Origin: an uncultured Acholeplasmatales bacterium | GTDB taxonomy: Bacteria > Bacillota_I > Bacilli_A > Acholeplasmatales > Anaeroplasmataceae | Assembly: GCA_944324805.1 (NCBI GenBank) | Contig: CALUXS010000006.1 | Span: 62,001-126,000 of the forward strand | Direction of reading: 5' to 3' | Length of the DNA stretch: 64,000 nt | Part shown: positions 1 through 8,422 of the stretch, piece by piece | Numbering within the stretch: the stretch's first letter is position 1 | Layout of the letters: the number at the start of each line of letters is the position of its first letter | The notes under the pieces: generated by a model | Told to the model about the DNA's origin: nothing | Databases searched by the model: none | The model's input: the letters and a program-made list of their open reading frames with translations, nothing else | Made by a program: the position numbers and the translations under genes

Positions 1-288
1 TGCTTCGATGAAGGAACATATTGGTATCGTCAAGGACATATTTTTGGTAGTCCTTTCTACTATATTGATTATACGTTAGCTCAAGTTTGTGCGTTGCAAT
101 TTTATTTAGCAAGTAAAAAGGATTATAAAGAAGCATGGAATCGTTATATTTCTTTATGTAAGCTTGGTGGTAGCATGCCATTTACTGATTTAATAAAAGA
201 GGTTGGATTAGAAAATCCATTTAAGGATGGAACTATTAAAAAGATAACTGAAGAACTATTACCGATTATAAATAAAATTGAACTATAG
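1..288 (+). CDS. pepF: M3-family oligoendopeptidase F, C-terminal part (5' end outside window)
   Basis: The reading frame is open from the first base and ends at a TAA at 286-288. The visible ~95 residues match the C-terminal end of the M3B oligoendopeptidase F family: a WYRQGHIFGSPFYYIDYTLA segment followed by an A-L-Q-F helix, a YISLCKLGGSMPF stretch and a final helical tail. Members are cytoplasmic zinc metallopeptidases that cut short peptides. The HExxH zinc motif lies upstream of the window and cannot be seen. A TTG at 94 is internal and not a real start. An XRE regulator follows after 8 bases. Confidence 0.85.
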   Translation, partial: CFDEGTYWYRQGHIFGSPFYYIDYTLAQVCALQFYLASKKDYKEAWNRYISLCKLGGSMPFTDLIKEVGLENPFKDGTIKKITEELLPIINKIEL

Positions 289-296
289 GAGGACTT

Positions 297-503
297 ATGA
301 AGAATAAGGTTTATGAGTACCGAAAAAAGAAAAAAATGACTCAAGAATCTCTAGCAAGGGCTCTTGGAGTGACTAGACAAACAATTATTTCAATTGAACA
401 AGGAAAGTATATAGCATCATTGCCTTTAGCCTTAAAAATGGCTAGTGTTTTTGGTGTGAAAGTAGAAGATATATTTATTTTGGAGGATTCTATCGATGCG
501 TGA
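297..503 (+). CDS. XRE/Cro-type helix-turn-helix regulator, 68 aa
   Basis: Short protein made almost entirely of one HTH_3 domain: YRKKKKMTQESLARALGVTR, then QTIISIEQGKY as recognition helix and a terminal helix ending VEDIF. Such stand-alone regulators usually repress their own small operon. An AGGAGGA precedes the ATG at 297. It overlaps the next gene, a small membrane protein, by 8 bases; this XRE plus membrane-protein pairing is common in Firmicutes and suggests translational coupling and a shared function. Its operator and signal are not evident. Confidence 0.85.
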   Translation: MKNKVYEYRKKKKMTQESLARALGVTRQTIISIEQGKYIASLPLALKMASVFGVKVEDIFILEDSIDA

Positions 504-939
504 TTTAGATACTTTTAAAAAGCACACAAAATATAAACTTATTGTAATGTATTTGTCGATACTTGTTCCGGTTATTTTAGTTACACTTCTAGAAGCATTT
601 TTAAGTGAGCATTTAGCAATTGATATGGTAATATTTAGATATGTATTTTTCACATTGATTGTCGCTGCAATTGTATTTAAAATTGTTAGATATCATCGTA
701 TTTTATTAAGTAATGATTATGCTCAAAGGTGTATAACTAATTTAAATGATGAAAGAAATTTATTTATTGGAATGAAGACCTTAAATTTAAGCTTTAAAAT
801 AGTTGTATTTGTCACAGCAATTTTAACCTTAGTTGGAAGTTTCGTCAGTGAAGTGATGTTTTATGTATTATTAGGTGAGCTTGGAATTATGCTTGTAAGC
901 TACCTTGGCACAAAAATTTATTTTACAAAAAAATACTAA
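496..939 (+). CDS. Small membrane protein paired with XRE regulator, 147 aa
   Basis: Hydrophobic protein with about four predicted membrane segments (roughly residues 14-34, 45-62, 99-117 and 120-140) and a charged loop between segments 2 and 3. I do not recognise a named family beyond the membrane proteins commonly found downstream of XRE regulators. The start at 496 is supported by GGAGG about nine bases upstream, inside the end of the regulator gene. It is co-transcribed with that gene and may be its sensory or effector partner; this is inference. No terminator with a convincing T-run follows before the yebC promoter. Confidence 0.7.
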   Translation: MRDLDTFKKHTKYKLIVMYLSILVPVILVTLLEAFLSEHLAIDMVIFRYVFFTLIVAAIVFKIVRYHRILLSNDYAQRCITNLNDERNLFIGMKTLNLSFKIVVFVTAILTLVGSFVSEVMFYVLLGELGIMLVSYLGTKIYFTKKY

Positions 940-956
940 AATTAATATCAATTTTG

Positions 957-985
957 TTGAAAAAACAACAAAAAATCTATATAAT
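957..985 (+). promoter_or_regulatory. Sigma-A promoter of yebC
   Basis: TTGAAA (957-962) and a perfect TATAAT (980-985) are separated by 17 bases, 45 bases upstream of the yebC start. The TTGTTG...CAACAA dyad across the -35 region could be a weak hairpin closing the upstream unit. Confidence 0.7.
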
Positions 986-1029
986 AGTATGGACATTATT
1001 AAAAAAGAAATTTGAAAGGATGAATTATA

Positions 1030-1755
1030 ATGGGAAGAGCACATGAAGTAAGAGCTGCCTCTATGGCTAAAACAGCCGCAATGAAATCTGCAAAATATGC
1101 AAAATGGGGAAAAGAAATTTTCTTAGCTGCAAAGGCAGGTGTGCCTGATCCAGAAATGAATCAAGGCTTAAAGAAAGTCATTGAAAGAGCTAAAAAAGAT
1201 CAATGTACAGCCGATGTTATTAAACGTGCAATTGAAAAAGCTAAAGGTGCAATCAGCGGTGCAACTAAAGAAAAAGTTTATGAAGGCTATGGAAGTGGAA
1301 ATGTTGCAGTTATCGTTGAGTGCTTAACTGATAATGATAATCGTACATTCGCTGAGGTTAGAACATGCTTTACAAAAACTGGTGGTACAATTGGAACATC
1401 TGTTTCATATATGTTCAATCGTAAATCAGTTTTCAAGTTTGAAGGTTTAAGCGAAGATGAAGCTATGGAAGCATTAATGAATGGTGATGCTGACTGTGAA
1501 GAAATTAAAACAGAAGGCGATTTAACATGTATTTATGCTGATCCAAAAGACTTTAATCAAATTAAGGCTGCTTTAGAAGCTGCTAAGTCTGATATTGAAT
1601 TTGAACAAGCTGAAATTGCTTTATTACCATCTAACTATGTTGATTTAGATGAAGAGCATGAAGAAAAGTTCAGAAGAATGCTTGAAATGTTACGTGAATT
1701 AGATGATGTACAAGAAGTATATCATAACGCTAATATTGTAGAGGATGAAGAATAA
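1030..1755 (+). CDS. yebC: YebC/PmpR family (DUF28, TACO1-like) protein
   Basis: Full-length (241 aa) member of the YebC/TACO1 family. The N-terminus reads MGRAHEVRAASMAKTAAMKS, and the typical GVPDPEMNQGLKKVIERAKK and YEGYGSGNVAVIVECLTDN blocks are present. Family members act as translation factors that relieve ribosome stalling at difficult sequences and have also been described as transcriptional regulators. The ATG at 1030 follows GAAAGGATG. It has its own promoter upstream and an intrinsic terminator directly after its stop, so it looks monocistronic. Confidence 0.95.
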   Translation: MGRAHEVRAASMAKTAAMKSAKYAKWGKEIFLAAKAGVPDPEMNQGLKKVIERAKKDQCTADVIKRAIEKAKGAISGATKEKVYEGYGSGNVAVIVECLTDNDNRTFAEVRTCFTKTGGTIGTSVSYMFNRKSVFKFEGLSEDEAMEALMNGDADCEEIKTEGDLTCIYADPKDFNQIKAALEAAKSDIEFEQAEIALLPSNYVDLDEEHEEKFRRMLEMLRELDDVQEVYHNANIVEDEE

Positions 1756-1778
1756 AAAAAGCCGCTTAGGCTTTTTTG
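1756..1778 (+). terminator. Intrinsic terminator after yebC
   Basis: AAAAAGCC and GGCTTTTTT arms around a five-base loop begin right after the yebC stop. The T-run ends about ten bases before the pyrR start codon, so pyrR expression must pass this hairpin or start nearby. Confidence 0.75.
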
Positions 1779-1787
1779 CTTATTAGT

Positions 1788-2294
1788 ATGAAAAAGTTAT
1801 TAGAAAAAGAACAATTTCTACGTATGCTAAAAAGATTAGCTCATGAAATAATTGAAAATAACGAAGAATTAGAAAAAATAATTCTTGTTGGTATTGAGCG
1901 TAAAGGAACTCCTATTGCTTTAGAATTGCAAAATTTAATCAAAAGCTTTGAAAATGTTTTAGTACCTGTTGAATCTATTAATATAATGAAGCATCGTGAT
2001 GATGATAAAAAAGATGATTCAGTTGAAATTCATTTTAAGAATAATATTAATGGTAAGGTATGTATATTAGTTGATGATGTTTTATACACTGGTAGAAGTG
2101 TAAGAGCTGCAATGGATGCGATTATGGATTTTGGACGTCCGGAAAAAATACAATTAGCAGTTTTAGTCGATAGAGGACATCGAGAATTACCTATTAGAGC
2201 AGACTTTGTTGGTAAAAATTGCCCAACCTCTAAAAACGAAAGAGTTGTTTGTGACTTTTTTGAAAAAGAGGTTTGGATTGCTGATGAAGAATAG
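1788..2294 (+). CDS. pyrR: PyrR-like uracil phosphoribosyltransferase / pyrimidine attenuation regulator
   Basis: A type I phosphoribosyltransferase of 168 aa with the PRPP-binding loop VLVDDVLYTGRS near residues 92-104, and the PyrR-typical LVDRGHRELPIRADFVGKN segment. PyrR converts uracil plus PRPP to UMP and, in many Firmicutes, binds pyr mRNA leaders to promote termination. The ATG at 1788 is preferred over an in-frame TTG at 1776 that lies inside the yebC terminator. No clear Shine-Dalgarno sequence precedes 1788. No pyr biosynthetic genes are in the window, so its RNA targets, if any, are elsewhere. Confidence 0.88.
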   Translation: MKKLLEKEQFLRMLKRLAHEIIENNEELEKIILVGIERKGTPIALELQNLIKSFENVLVPVESINIMKHRDDDKKDDSVEIHFKNNINGKVCILVDDVLYTGRSVRAAMDAIMDFGRPEKIQLAVLVDRGHRELPIRADFVGKNCPTSKNERVVCDFFEKEVWIADEE

Positions 2295-2301
2295 AATTTT
2301 T

Positions 2302-2329
2302 AACTAGCCTATTGAAGGCTAGTTTTTTT
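2302..2329 (+). terminator. Intrinsic terminator after pyrR
   Basis: AACTAGCC (2302-2309) pairs with GGCTAGTT (2317-2324) around a seven-base loop and runs into a T tract. Confidence 0.85.
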
Positions 2330-2341
2330 ATTTTAAATATA

Positions 2342-2382
2342 AATAGCATGCTATTGACATTAAAACGATAGCGTGCTATTAT
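2342..2382 (+). promoter_or_regulatory. marR promoter with two palindromic operators
   Basis: TTGACA (2354-2359), a 17-base spacer and TATTAT (2377-2382) form a strong promoter. A perfect 14-base palindrome AATAGCATGCTATT (2342-2355) overlaps the -35, and a near copy GATAGCGTGCTATT (2367-2380) overlaps the -10. The same motif recurs twice before the ABC exporter genes, which marks it as the operator of the MarR protein encoded at 2404. Confidence 0.8.
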
Positions 2383-2403
2383 ACTTTTAAGGAGAGTGGA
2401 AAT

Positions 2404-2829
2404 ATGGTCAAGTTAAATACATGTGGCGTCTTAATTAAACAAATAAGCGATGAATTAGAAAAAAGAGCCAATAATGGTCTTAGAAAATCTGATTTAACAA
2501 TGACACAAATGAATGCGTTGCTAATATTAAGGAATAATAATGAAAAACCAATGCCATTAAAGGATCTTGAACGCGCATTACATGTAGCACAATCAACTGC
2601 AGCAGGAATTATTAATCGCCTTGAGCAAAAAAAGTTTGTTGAATCATTTGGAAGTTTTGAAGATAAAAGAATTAAGATGGTTAAAATATCGAATCTTGGC
2701 ATCAAGTATTGTCAAACTGCAGATGAACGAGTTGAATTAATTGAAAAGGAAATATTATCTAGTTTAGATGACGTTGAGAAACAAACTTTATTAGAATTAC
2801 TAAAGAAAGTTAGAGATTCTTTGCAATAG
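2404..2829 (+). CDS. MarR-family repressor of the adjacent ABC exporter
   Basis: A 141-aa winged-helix protein: helical N-terminus, then LTMTQMNALLILRNN, a recognition region LHVAQSTAAGIINRLEQKKF, and a wing with the family-typical EDKRIKMVKI. MarR dimers usually bind palindromes and release them when a toxic ligand binds. The start at 2404 follows AAGGAGAGTGG. Operator-like palindromes flank the gene on both sides, so autoregulation and control of the exporter at 2912-6474 is the natural reading. The ligand is unknown. Confidence 0.9.
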   Translation: MVKLNTCGVLIKQISDELEKRANNGLRKSDLTMTQMNALLILRNNNEKPMPLKDLERALHVAQSTAAGIINRLEQKKFVESFGSFEDKRIKMVKISNLGIKYCQTADERVELIEKEILSSLDDVEKQTLLELLKKVRDSLQ

Positions 2830-2867
2830 TTATGTCCACTATAGTGGGCATTTTAAATAAATAATTC

Positions 2868-2895
2868 AATAGCATACTATTGATAGTATGCTATT
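2868..2895 (+). promoter_or_regulatory. Tandem MarR operator before the ABC exporter
   Basis: AATAGCATACTATT (2868-2881) is followed immediately by GATAGTATGCTATT (2882-2895); together they form a larger near-palindrome. Both match the operator motif at the marR promoter. A possible promoter (TTCAAT 2865-2870, TATGCT 2887-2892) lies within them. A weak hairpin CCACTATAGTGG (2836-2847) with only four T residues lies just upstream. Confidence 0.75.
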
Positions 2896-2911
2896 TAGTA
2901 GGAGGTAAAAA

Positions 2912-4666
2912 ATGATAAAAGTTTTGAAATATATAAATAAAAAACAAAGACTATTTATAGTGATTAGCATTCTCTTTATTGTATTACAGGTATGGCTAGA
3001 CTTGAAATTACCAGATTACATGTCAAATATAACTATGCTAGTTCAAACTGAGGGAAGTAAGATGTCTGAAATTCTTACGCAAGGTAGTTATATGTTACTA
3101 TGTGCACTAGGAAGTATGATAGCAGCAATAATTGTCGGATACTTTGCAGCTAGAGTAGCAGCAGGGGTAGCTAAAACATTAAGAGAAAAGGTATATTCAA
3201 AGACATTAGATTTTTCAATGGAGGAAATAAATAAATTTTCTACTGCAAGTTTAAATAATAGATGCACTAATGATATTACCCAGGTACAAACCTTAATTGC
3301 GATGGGATTACAAGCAATAATCAAGGCCCCAATTATGGCTATATGGGCTGTTACAAAGATAGCAAATAAAAATTGGCAATGGACACTAGCAACTGGAATA
3401 GCTGTTTTTGTGCTTGTTATTATTTTAGCTATCACATTAATATTTGCTTTACCTAGATTTAGAAAAATACAAGGATTAACTGATAATTTAAATAGAATTA
3501 CACGAGAACATTTAAAAGGAGTACGTGTAGTTAGAGCATATAACGCAGAAAAATATCAAGAAGAAAAATTTGATAAAGCAAATTTAGAGATAACAAACAA
3601 TAATTTAGTTGCTAATAAGGTTATGGCAATTATGTCCCCTGGTATGACATTTATAAATTCAGGTTTAACGCTATTAGTTTATTGGCTTGGAGCGTATATA
3701 ATTAATGAAGCTAATATCAATGTTAGACTAGAAATATTTTCTGATATGGTTGTATTTTCTAACTATGCAATGCAAGTCATAATGGCATTTATGTTATTAA
3801 ATATGATATTCATATTGTTGCCTCGTGCTCAGGTTGCTGCAAAACGTATATGCGAGGTAATTGATACAAATTTGACTATTAAGGATGGTAATTTAAAAAG
3901 TACTATTGATGCTAGAAGAGGAACTGTTGAATTTAAAAATGTTTCCTTTAAATATCCTGAGGCTAGTGACAATACAATTTCAAATATTTCCTTTACAGCA
4001 AATAAGGGTGAAACTATTGCAATTATAGGTGCTACAGGTTCTGGTAAGACAACTCTTATAAATCTTATTCCTAGATTTTTTGATGTAACTAGTGGTGAGG
4101 TTTTAGTTGATGGTATTAATGTTAAAGATTATAGCTTAGAAGAGTTACATAATAGAATTGGATATGTTTCTCAGAAATCAATTCTATTTTCTGGCAGTGT
4201 CTTTTCTAATGTTGCTTATGGAGATAAAAATGGCTTAATTATAACAAAAAATGATGTTAAGGAAGCTTTAGATATCGCACAAGCAACTGATTTTGTTGAG
4301 AAGATGGATGGAAAATATGATGCTACAATATCGCAAGGAGGAACAAATGTTTCTGGTGGTCAAAAGCAACGTATATCAATAGCAAGAGCAATAGCACGTA
4401 AACCAGAAATACTTATTTTTGATGATTCTTTTTCAGCACTCGATTATAGAACTGATAGAAATTTACGCTCAAAACTTGATGAGAAAGTAAAGGATGTAAC
4501 TAAAATTATTGTAGCCCAACGAATAGGTACAATTAGGTTTGCTGATCAAATTATTGTTTTAGAAAAGGGAGAAATTGTTGGTAAGGGAAAACATGAAGAA
4601 TTATTAAAATCTTGTAGTGTTTATCAAGAAATTGCAAATTCTCAGCTTTCAAAGGAGGAATTATAA
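2912..4666 (+). CDS. ABC exporter half-transporter, degenerate ATP site subunit
   Basis: 584-aa type IV exporter: a six-helix membrane domain (about residues 15-310) fused to an ATPase domain. Walker A is GATGSGKTT (~372-380) and the signature is VSGGQKQR (~478). Walker B is IFDDSFSALD with Asp where the catalytic Glu should be, and the switch position reads VAQRIG with Gln instead of His. That marks it as the non-catalytic half of a heterodimer with the next gene, as in BmrCD/LmrCD-type multidrug exporters. The start at 2912 follows AGGAGG. Substrate unknown; MarR control suggests drugs or toxic metabolites. Confidence 0.88.
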   Translation: MIKVLKYINKKQRLFIVISILFIVLQVWLDLKLPDYMSNITMLVQTEGSKMSEILTQGSYMLLCALGSMIAAIIVGYFAARVAAGVAKTLREKVYSKTLDFSMEEINKFSTASLNNRCTNDITQVQTLIAMGLQAIIKAPIMAIWAVTKIANKNWQWTLATGIAVFVLVIILAITLIFALPRFRKIQGLTDNLNRITREHLKGVRVVRAYNAEKYQEEKFDKANLEITNNNLVANKVMAIMSPGMTFINSGLTLLVYWLGAYIINEANINVRLEIFSDMVVFSNYAMQVIMAFMLLNMIFILLPRAQVAAKRICEVIDTNLTIKDGNLKSTIDARRGTVEFKNVSFKYPEASDNTISNISFTANKGETIAIIGATGSGKTTLINLIPRFFDVTSGEVLVDGINVKDYSLEELHNRIGYVSQKSILFSGSVFSNVAYGDKNGLIITKNDVKEALDIAQATDFVEKMDGKYDATISQGGTNVSGGQKQRISIARAIARKPEILIFDDSFSALDYRTDRNLRSKLDEKVKDVTKIIVAQRIGTIRFADQIIVLEKGEIVGKGKHEELLKSCSVYQEIANSQLSKEEL

Positions 4667-4668
4667 TT

Positions 4669-6474
4669 ATGACAAATCCTCAAAAAAATTTTACAATGAA
4701 TAAAAATTATTATGATAAAAAAGCTAAAAACACTTTAAAAAATAATTATTTAAATTTCTTTCACTTTATTGGCAATTATAAATGGATTATATTAGCCGCA
4801 ATAGCTTTATCAATAGTGGGAACTATCTTCAATTTAATAGGGCCAAGCAAAGTTAGTGATATGACAAATATTATCACAGAGGGGATAAAGACAAGTATTG
4901 ACATTAAAAGTATAGAAAAAATCGCAATTGTCCTTTGTGCTTTATATATAGGGGGTTTTGTTTTTAATTATATTCAAGGGTATATTATGGCAATAGTTTC
5001 TCAACGTGTATCACAAAATATGCGACATAATATTATAAGAAAAATAAATAAATTACCTTTAAAATATTTTGATTCTAGACCTGTGGGCGATACGCTAAGT
5101 CTAGTCACTAATGATATTGACACAATTGGACAAACAATGAATCAAAGCTTTTCTGCATTAATCTCTGCCGTATCTATGCTAATTGGCACAATATTAATGA
5201 TGTTTTTAACTAATTGGATTATGGCAATTGCTGGTATTATATCAGCACTAATAGGCTTTTCATTTATGTTAATTATAGCCTCTAAATCTCAAAAATATTT
5301 TATTACGCAACAAGTAGTATTAGGAGATGTAAATGGATACATAGAAGAAACTTTTAGTGGTCATATAGTTGTTAAAGCTTATAATGGTGAGAAAAAAGCA
5401 ATAAACAATTTTGCTAAAATGAACGATAAACTATATTTATGTGCTTGGAAGAGTCAATTTTTATCGGGAATTATGATGCCTTTAATGGTTTTTGTAGGAA
5501 ATTTAGCATATGTAGTAGTTTGTATAGTTGGAGCTATATTAGCAGTTAGGGGAGACGTATCTTTTGGTACTATAGTGGCATTTATGATTTATATAAGGCT
5601 TTTTACCTCTCCGTTACAAAGTATATCTCAAGCTTCAAATAGTGTACAAAGTATGTCTGCAGCATGTGAAAGAGTATTTGAGTTTTTAGATGAAAAGGAA
5701 ATGGAAGATGAAAGCTATAAAATGGTGTATTTAGACAAAATTGCAGGTGACATTTCGTTTGAGCATGTTATGTTTGGCTATACAACTGATAAAATGATTA
5801 TTAAAGATTTTTCTTTTAATGCTAAGAAGGGGGAAAAAATAGCTATCGTTGGACCAACAGGTGCAGGTAAAACAACAATAGTAAATCTATTGATGCGCTT
5901 TTATGAGTTAACTTCTGGTACAATTAGAATAGATGGAGTATCTATAAGTGAAATTACTAGAGAAAATATTAATAATTTATTTGGTATGGTTTTACAGGAT
6001 TCATGGCTATTTGAAGGGACAATAAGAGAAAATCTTATATACAATAATGAAAATGTGTCAGAAAAAGATTTAGATAAAGTTTGCCAAATGACAGGAATTG
6101 ATAAATTTATTAAACAGCTTCCGGATGGTTATGATACTATAATCAAAGATGACGAAAGTATTTCTGCAGGACAAAAGCAGTTGATTACAATAGCAAGAGC
6201 AATGCTAAAAGATTCACCATTACTTATTTTAGATGAGGCAACTAGTAACGTTGATACTAGAACAGAATTGCAAGTCCAAAATGCTATGGATAAGCTAGTA
6301 GAAGGAAGAACTAGCTTTGTAATAGCACATCGTCTTTCTACAATTAAAAATGCAGATTGTATTCTAGTAGTTAAAGATGGAAATATTGTAGAAAGTGGAA
6401 AGCATAAAGATTTGTTAATGAAAAATGGTTTTTATGCAAAGCTATATAATAGCCAATTTGAAAAAACTAACTAA
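4669..6474 (+). CDS. ABC exporter half-transporter, catalytic subunit
   Basis: 601-aa partner of the preceding gene, two bases downstream. An N-terminal cytosolic tail of about 35 residues precedes six membrane helices. The ATPase domain has Walker A GPTGAGKTT (~394), Walker B ILDEATSNVD with the catalytic Glu (~520) and His switch IAHRLST (~552). Its own signature is the altered ISAGQKQ. In a heterodimer its intact Walker motifs would face the canonical SGGQ of the partner, giving one working and one degenerate site, as is typical of asymmetric exporters. Confidence 0.9.
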   Translation: MTNPQKNFTMNKNYYDKKAKNTLKNNYLNFFHFIGNYKWIILAAIALSIVGTIFNLIGPSKVSDMTNIITEGIKTSIDIKSIEKIAIVLCALYIGGFVFNYIQGYIMAIVSQRVSQNMRHNIIRKINKLPLKYFDSRPVGDTLSLVTNDIDTIGQTMNQSFSALISAVSMLIGTILMMFLTNWIMAIAGIISALIGFSFMLIIASKSQKYFITQQVVLGDVNGYIEETFSGHIVVKAYNGEKKAINNFAKMNDKLYLCAWKSQFLSGIMMPLMVFVGNLAYVVVCIVGAILAVRGDVSFGTIVAFMIYIRLFTSPLQSISQASNSVQSMSAACERVFEFLDEKEMEDESYKMVYLDKIAGDISFEHVMFGYTTDKMIIKDFSFNAKKGEKIAIVGPTGAGKTTIVNLLMRFYELTSGTIRIDGVSISEITRENINNLFGMVLQDSWLFEGTIRENLIYNNENVSEKDLDKVCQMTGIDKFIKQLPDGYDTIIKDDESISAGQKQLITIARAMLKDSPLLILDEATSNVDTRTELQVQNAMDKLVEGRTSFVIAHRLSTIKNADCILVVKDGNIVESGKHKDLLMKNGFYAKLYNSQFEKTN

Positions 6475-6494
6475 ATATTTTTGTTTTATTATGT

Positions 6495-6529
6495 GCTCTA
6501 TTTAATTTTGTTTTAAATAGAGCTTTTAT
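6495..6529 (+). terminator. Intrinsic terminator after the first ABC exporter
   Basis: GCTCTATTT (6495-6503) pairs with AAATAGAGC (6515-6523), followed by TTTTATT. Confidence 0.75.
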
Positions 6530-6531
6530 TA

Positions 6532-6560
6532 TTGACCAATCGGTCAAAAAGTATTATTAT
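6532..6560 (+). promoter_or_regulatory. tetR promoter with TetR-type operator
   Basis: TTGACC (6532-6537) and GGTCAA (6542-6547) form a perfect dyad, AATCGG-centred, typical of TetR/AcrR operators. The left arm is also the -35 element, 17 bases before TATTAT (6555-6560). Autorepression by the protein encoded at 6576 is inferred. Confidence 0.75.
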
Positions 6561-6575
6561 TTAGTTGGTGATTTT

Positions 6576-7172
6576 ATGAATAAGGAAGAAAAAAGTTATC
6601 TTGCTAAGGAAAAAATACTAAAAGCTGCTATAAAGTATTTTGGTAAAAATGGTTATTTAAATGTATCAATGAATGATATTGCTAGAGAAGCAAATCTTTC
6701 AAAGGGTTTACTTTATTATTATTTTAAGAATAAGGATGATTTATATTTATCTTGTGTTGAATATATTTATAAATCATTATTAGACCATTTCTCTAGTATT
6801 AAAGATGGAATTACTTTAGAGTCGTATCTTGAAGAAAGAATGAAAATATTTAGAACCTATCCTAATTTAGCTAAGCTTTTTTTTGAAGCGCTCTTAGAAC
6901 CACCACTTCATTTAGTAAAGCAAATAGAATTTTTAAGAGAGCCATTTGATAGTTTTAATAGAGGGTTATTTTTAGAACTTTTAAAGGGATATAAGCTTAA
7001 AGAAGAAATAGATGAGGAAGAGTTATTAATTTATATGAAAATGCTTCAAGAACTAATAAATGGCTTTTTTAACAATTCTTATTCAAAGAATGAAGATATT
7101 GTTTTTGAACATGAAGAAAAACTAAAAAAAGTAATAAGATTGTTCTTATATGGTATTGTAAAAGAGGAATAG
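6576..7172 (+). CDS. TetR/AcrR-family regulator
   Basis: 198 aa. The N-terminal helix-turn-helix reads ILKAAIKYFGKNGYLNVSMN, then DIAREANLSKGLLYYYFKNK, the classic TetR recognition core; the remainder is an all-helical ligand domain. The start is the ATG at 6576 after TTGGTGATTTT. The gene ends three bases before the antiporter start, so repressor, antiporter and alarmone synthetase appear to form one unit. The dyad in its own promoter points to autoregulation. Ligand unknown. Confidence 0.9.
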   Translation: MNKEEKSYLAKEKILKAAIKYFGKNGYLNVSMNDIAREANLSKGLLYYYFKNKDDLYLSCVEYIYKSLLDHFSSIKDGITLESYLEERMKIFRTYPNLAKLFFEALLEPPLHLVKQIEFLREPFDSFNRGLFLELLKGYKLKEEIDEEELLIYMKMLQELINGFFNNSYSKNEDIVFEHEEKLKKVIRLFLYGIVKEE

Positions 7173-7174
7173 AA

Positions 7175-8422
7175 ATGGATTATTTATTATGGATTTTAGT
7201 AGTTATTATTGCATTTTTAGTAGGTAAATTATTTACTAAAATAAAGATGCCTGCTATTCTAGGCTGGCTTATTACAGGTATGGTTTTAGGGCCATATGCA
7301 TTAAATTTGTTGAAAAACGAATTAATGGTAGGCGAGGCATATAATTTAATTATTCATATATTAGAGTGTACCGTTGGATTGATGATTGGTACAGAACTTG
7401 TGTGGAAGAAGATAAAGAAAAGTGGCAGAGCTATTATTATAACTACATTGTTTCAATCATTAGGGACATTTTTAGTAGTTAGCCTTGTGTTTATGGTTAC
7501 ATTTCTTATAGTAGATATACCTTTATTCTTAGCATTTATATTTGGCGGTATAGCATTAGCAACTGCTCCCGCTCCTTCTTTATCAATTGTTAGAGAATTT
7601 AAAACTGATGGTCCGGTTACTAGAACATTGATTCCTATGGCTGCTTTAGATGATATAGTGGGAGTAGTAGTATTTTTTACAACTATTTCTATTATTAGTG
7701 GTACTAAATCTAATGAAAGTATGCCTTGGTATTTAATTTTGGGTGTAATATTATTACCATTGATAATAGGAGCTGTTGTTGGTATTCTTACTGGATTTGT
7801 TTTAAGAAAAAGCAAGAACATTAACATTAGTTTAATGGTTGTGATAATTGGAATATTAGTTGCTTCAGGAATTGGTTTTATATTTAATGAGTTCTTATTA
7901 CCTGCAGCTTTATTAAATTTTATGTTGATTGGTATGTCTTTTTCAGCAGCATTTGCAAATATGGTAGGCGAAGAAGAATTAGAAACTTTAATGACTAGAT
8001 TTAATCCTATTCTTGGTGTATCATTAATAGTAGTAATACTTAATTTAGGGGCACCTTTAGATTATCATGCAATTTTAGGAGCTGGATTATTTACGGTAAT
8101 TTATATAATTTCAAGGGCTTTTGGAAAATATTTTGGAGCATTTACTGGTGCGGCTTTAACTAAATCTCCTAAGACAGTTAGAAATTATCTTGGATTGACA
8201 TTATTGCCTCATTCAGGAGTTTCACTTGTTTTTACAGGCATTGCAGTAGGAACCCTAAATAATATTGATCCTAGCTTATCTACTATAGTAAATGGTACGA
8301 TTGCTGCTGCCGCTATTATTAATGAAATAATAGCAGTTATAGTAGCACGTAAGGCTTTTAGTATGGCTGGTGAGCTAAATAAAGGAGCTATAAAAGATGG
8401 AGAAAATATTCAAAGCAGCTGA
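7175..8422 (+). CDS. CPA-type cation:proton antiporter
   Basis: 415 aa, about 12 hydrophobic segments, with no C-terminal nucleotide-binding (RCK) domain. Features of the monovalent cation:proton antiporter-2 / NhaA-fold superfamily include PAILGWLITGMVLGP near residue 26 and the paired acidic motif AALDDIVGVVVFF around residue 160. The family exchanges Na+ or K+ for protons at the cytoplasmic membrane. It lies directly behind tetR, and its last 26 bases overlap the start of the alarmone synthetase gene. Ion specificity cannot be read from the sequence. Confidence 0.85.
   Translation: MDYLLWILVVIIAFLVGKLFTKIKMPAILGWLITGMVLGPYALNLLKNELMVGEAYNLIIHILECTVGLMIGTELVWKKIKKSGRAIIITTLFQSLGTFLVVSLVFMVTFLIVDIPLFLAFIFGGIALATAPAPSLSIVREFKTDGPVTRTLIPMAALDDIVGVVVFFTTISIISGTKSNESMPWYLILGVILLPLIIGAVVGILTGFVLRKSKNINISLMVVIIGILVASGIGFIFNEFLLPAALLNFMLIGMSFSAAFANMVGEEELETLMTRFNPILGVSLIVVILNLGAPLDYHAILGAGLFTVIYIISRAFGKYFGAFTGAALTKSPKTVRNYLGLTLLPHSGVSLVFTGIAVGTLNNIDPSLSTIVNGTIAAAAIINEIIAVIVARKAFSMAGELNKGAIKDGENIQSS

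Noticed and set aside
7453-7827. Minus-strand open frame opposite the antiporter gene
   Set aside because: Antisense to a well-supported membrane protein, rich in Asn/Thr/Ile as expected from reversed hydrophobic codons, with no ribosome binding site.
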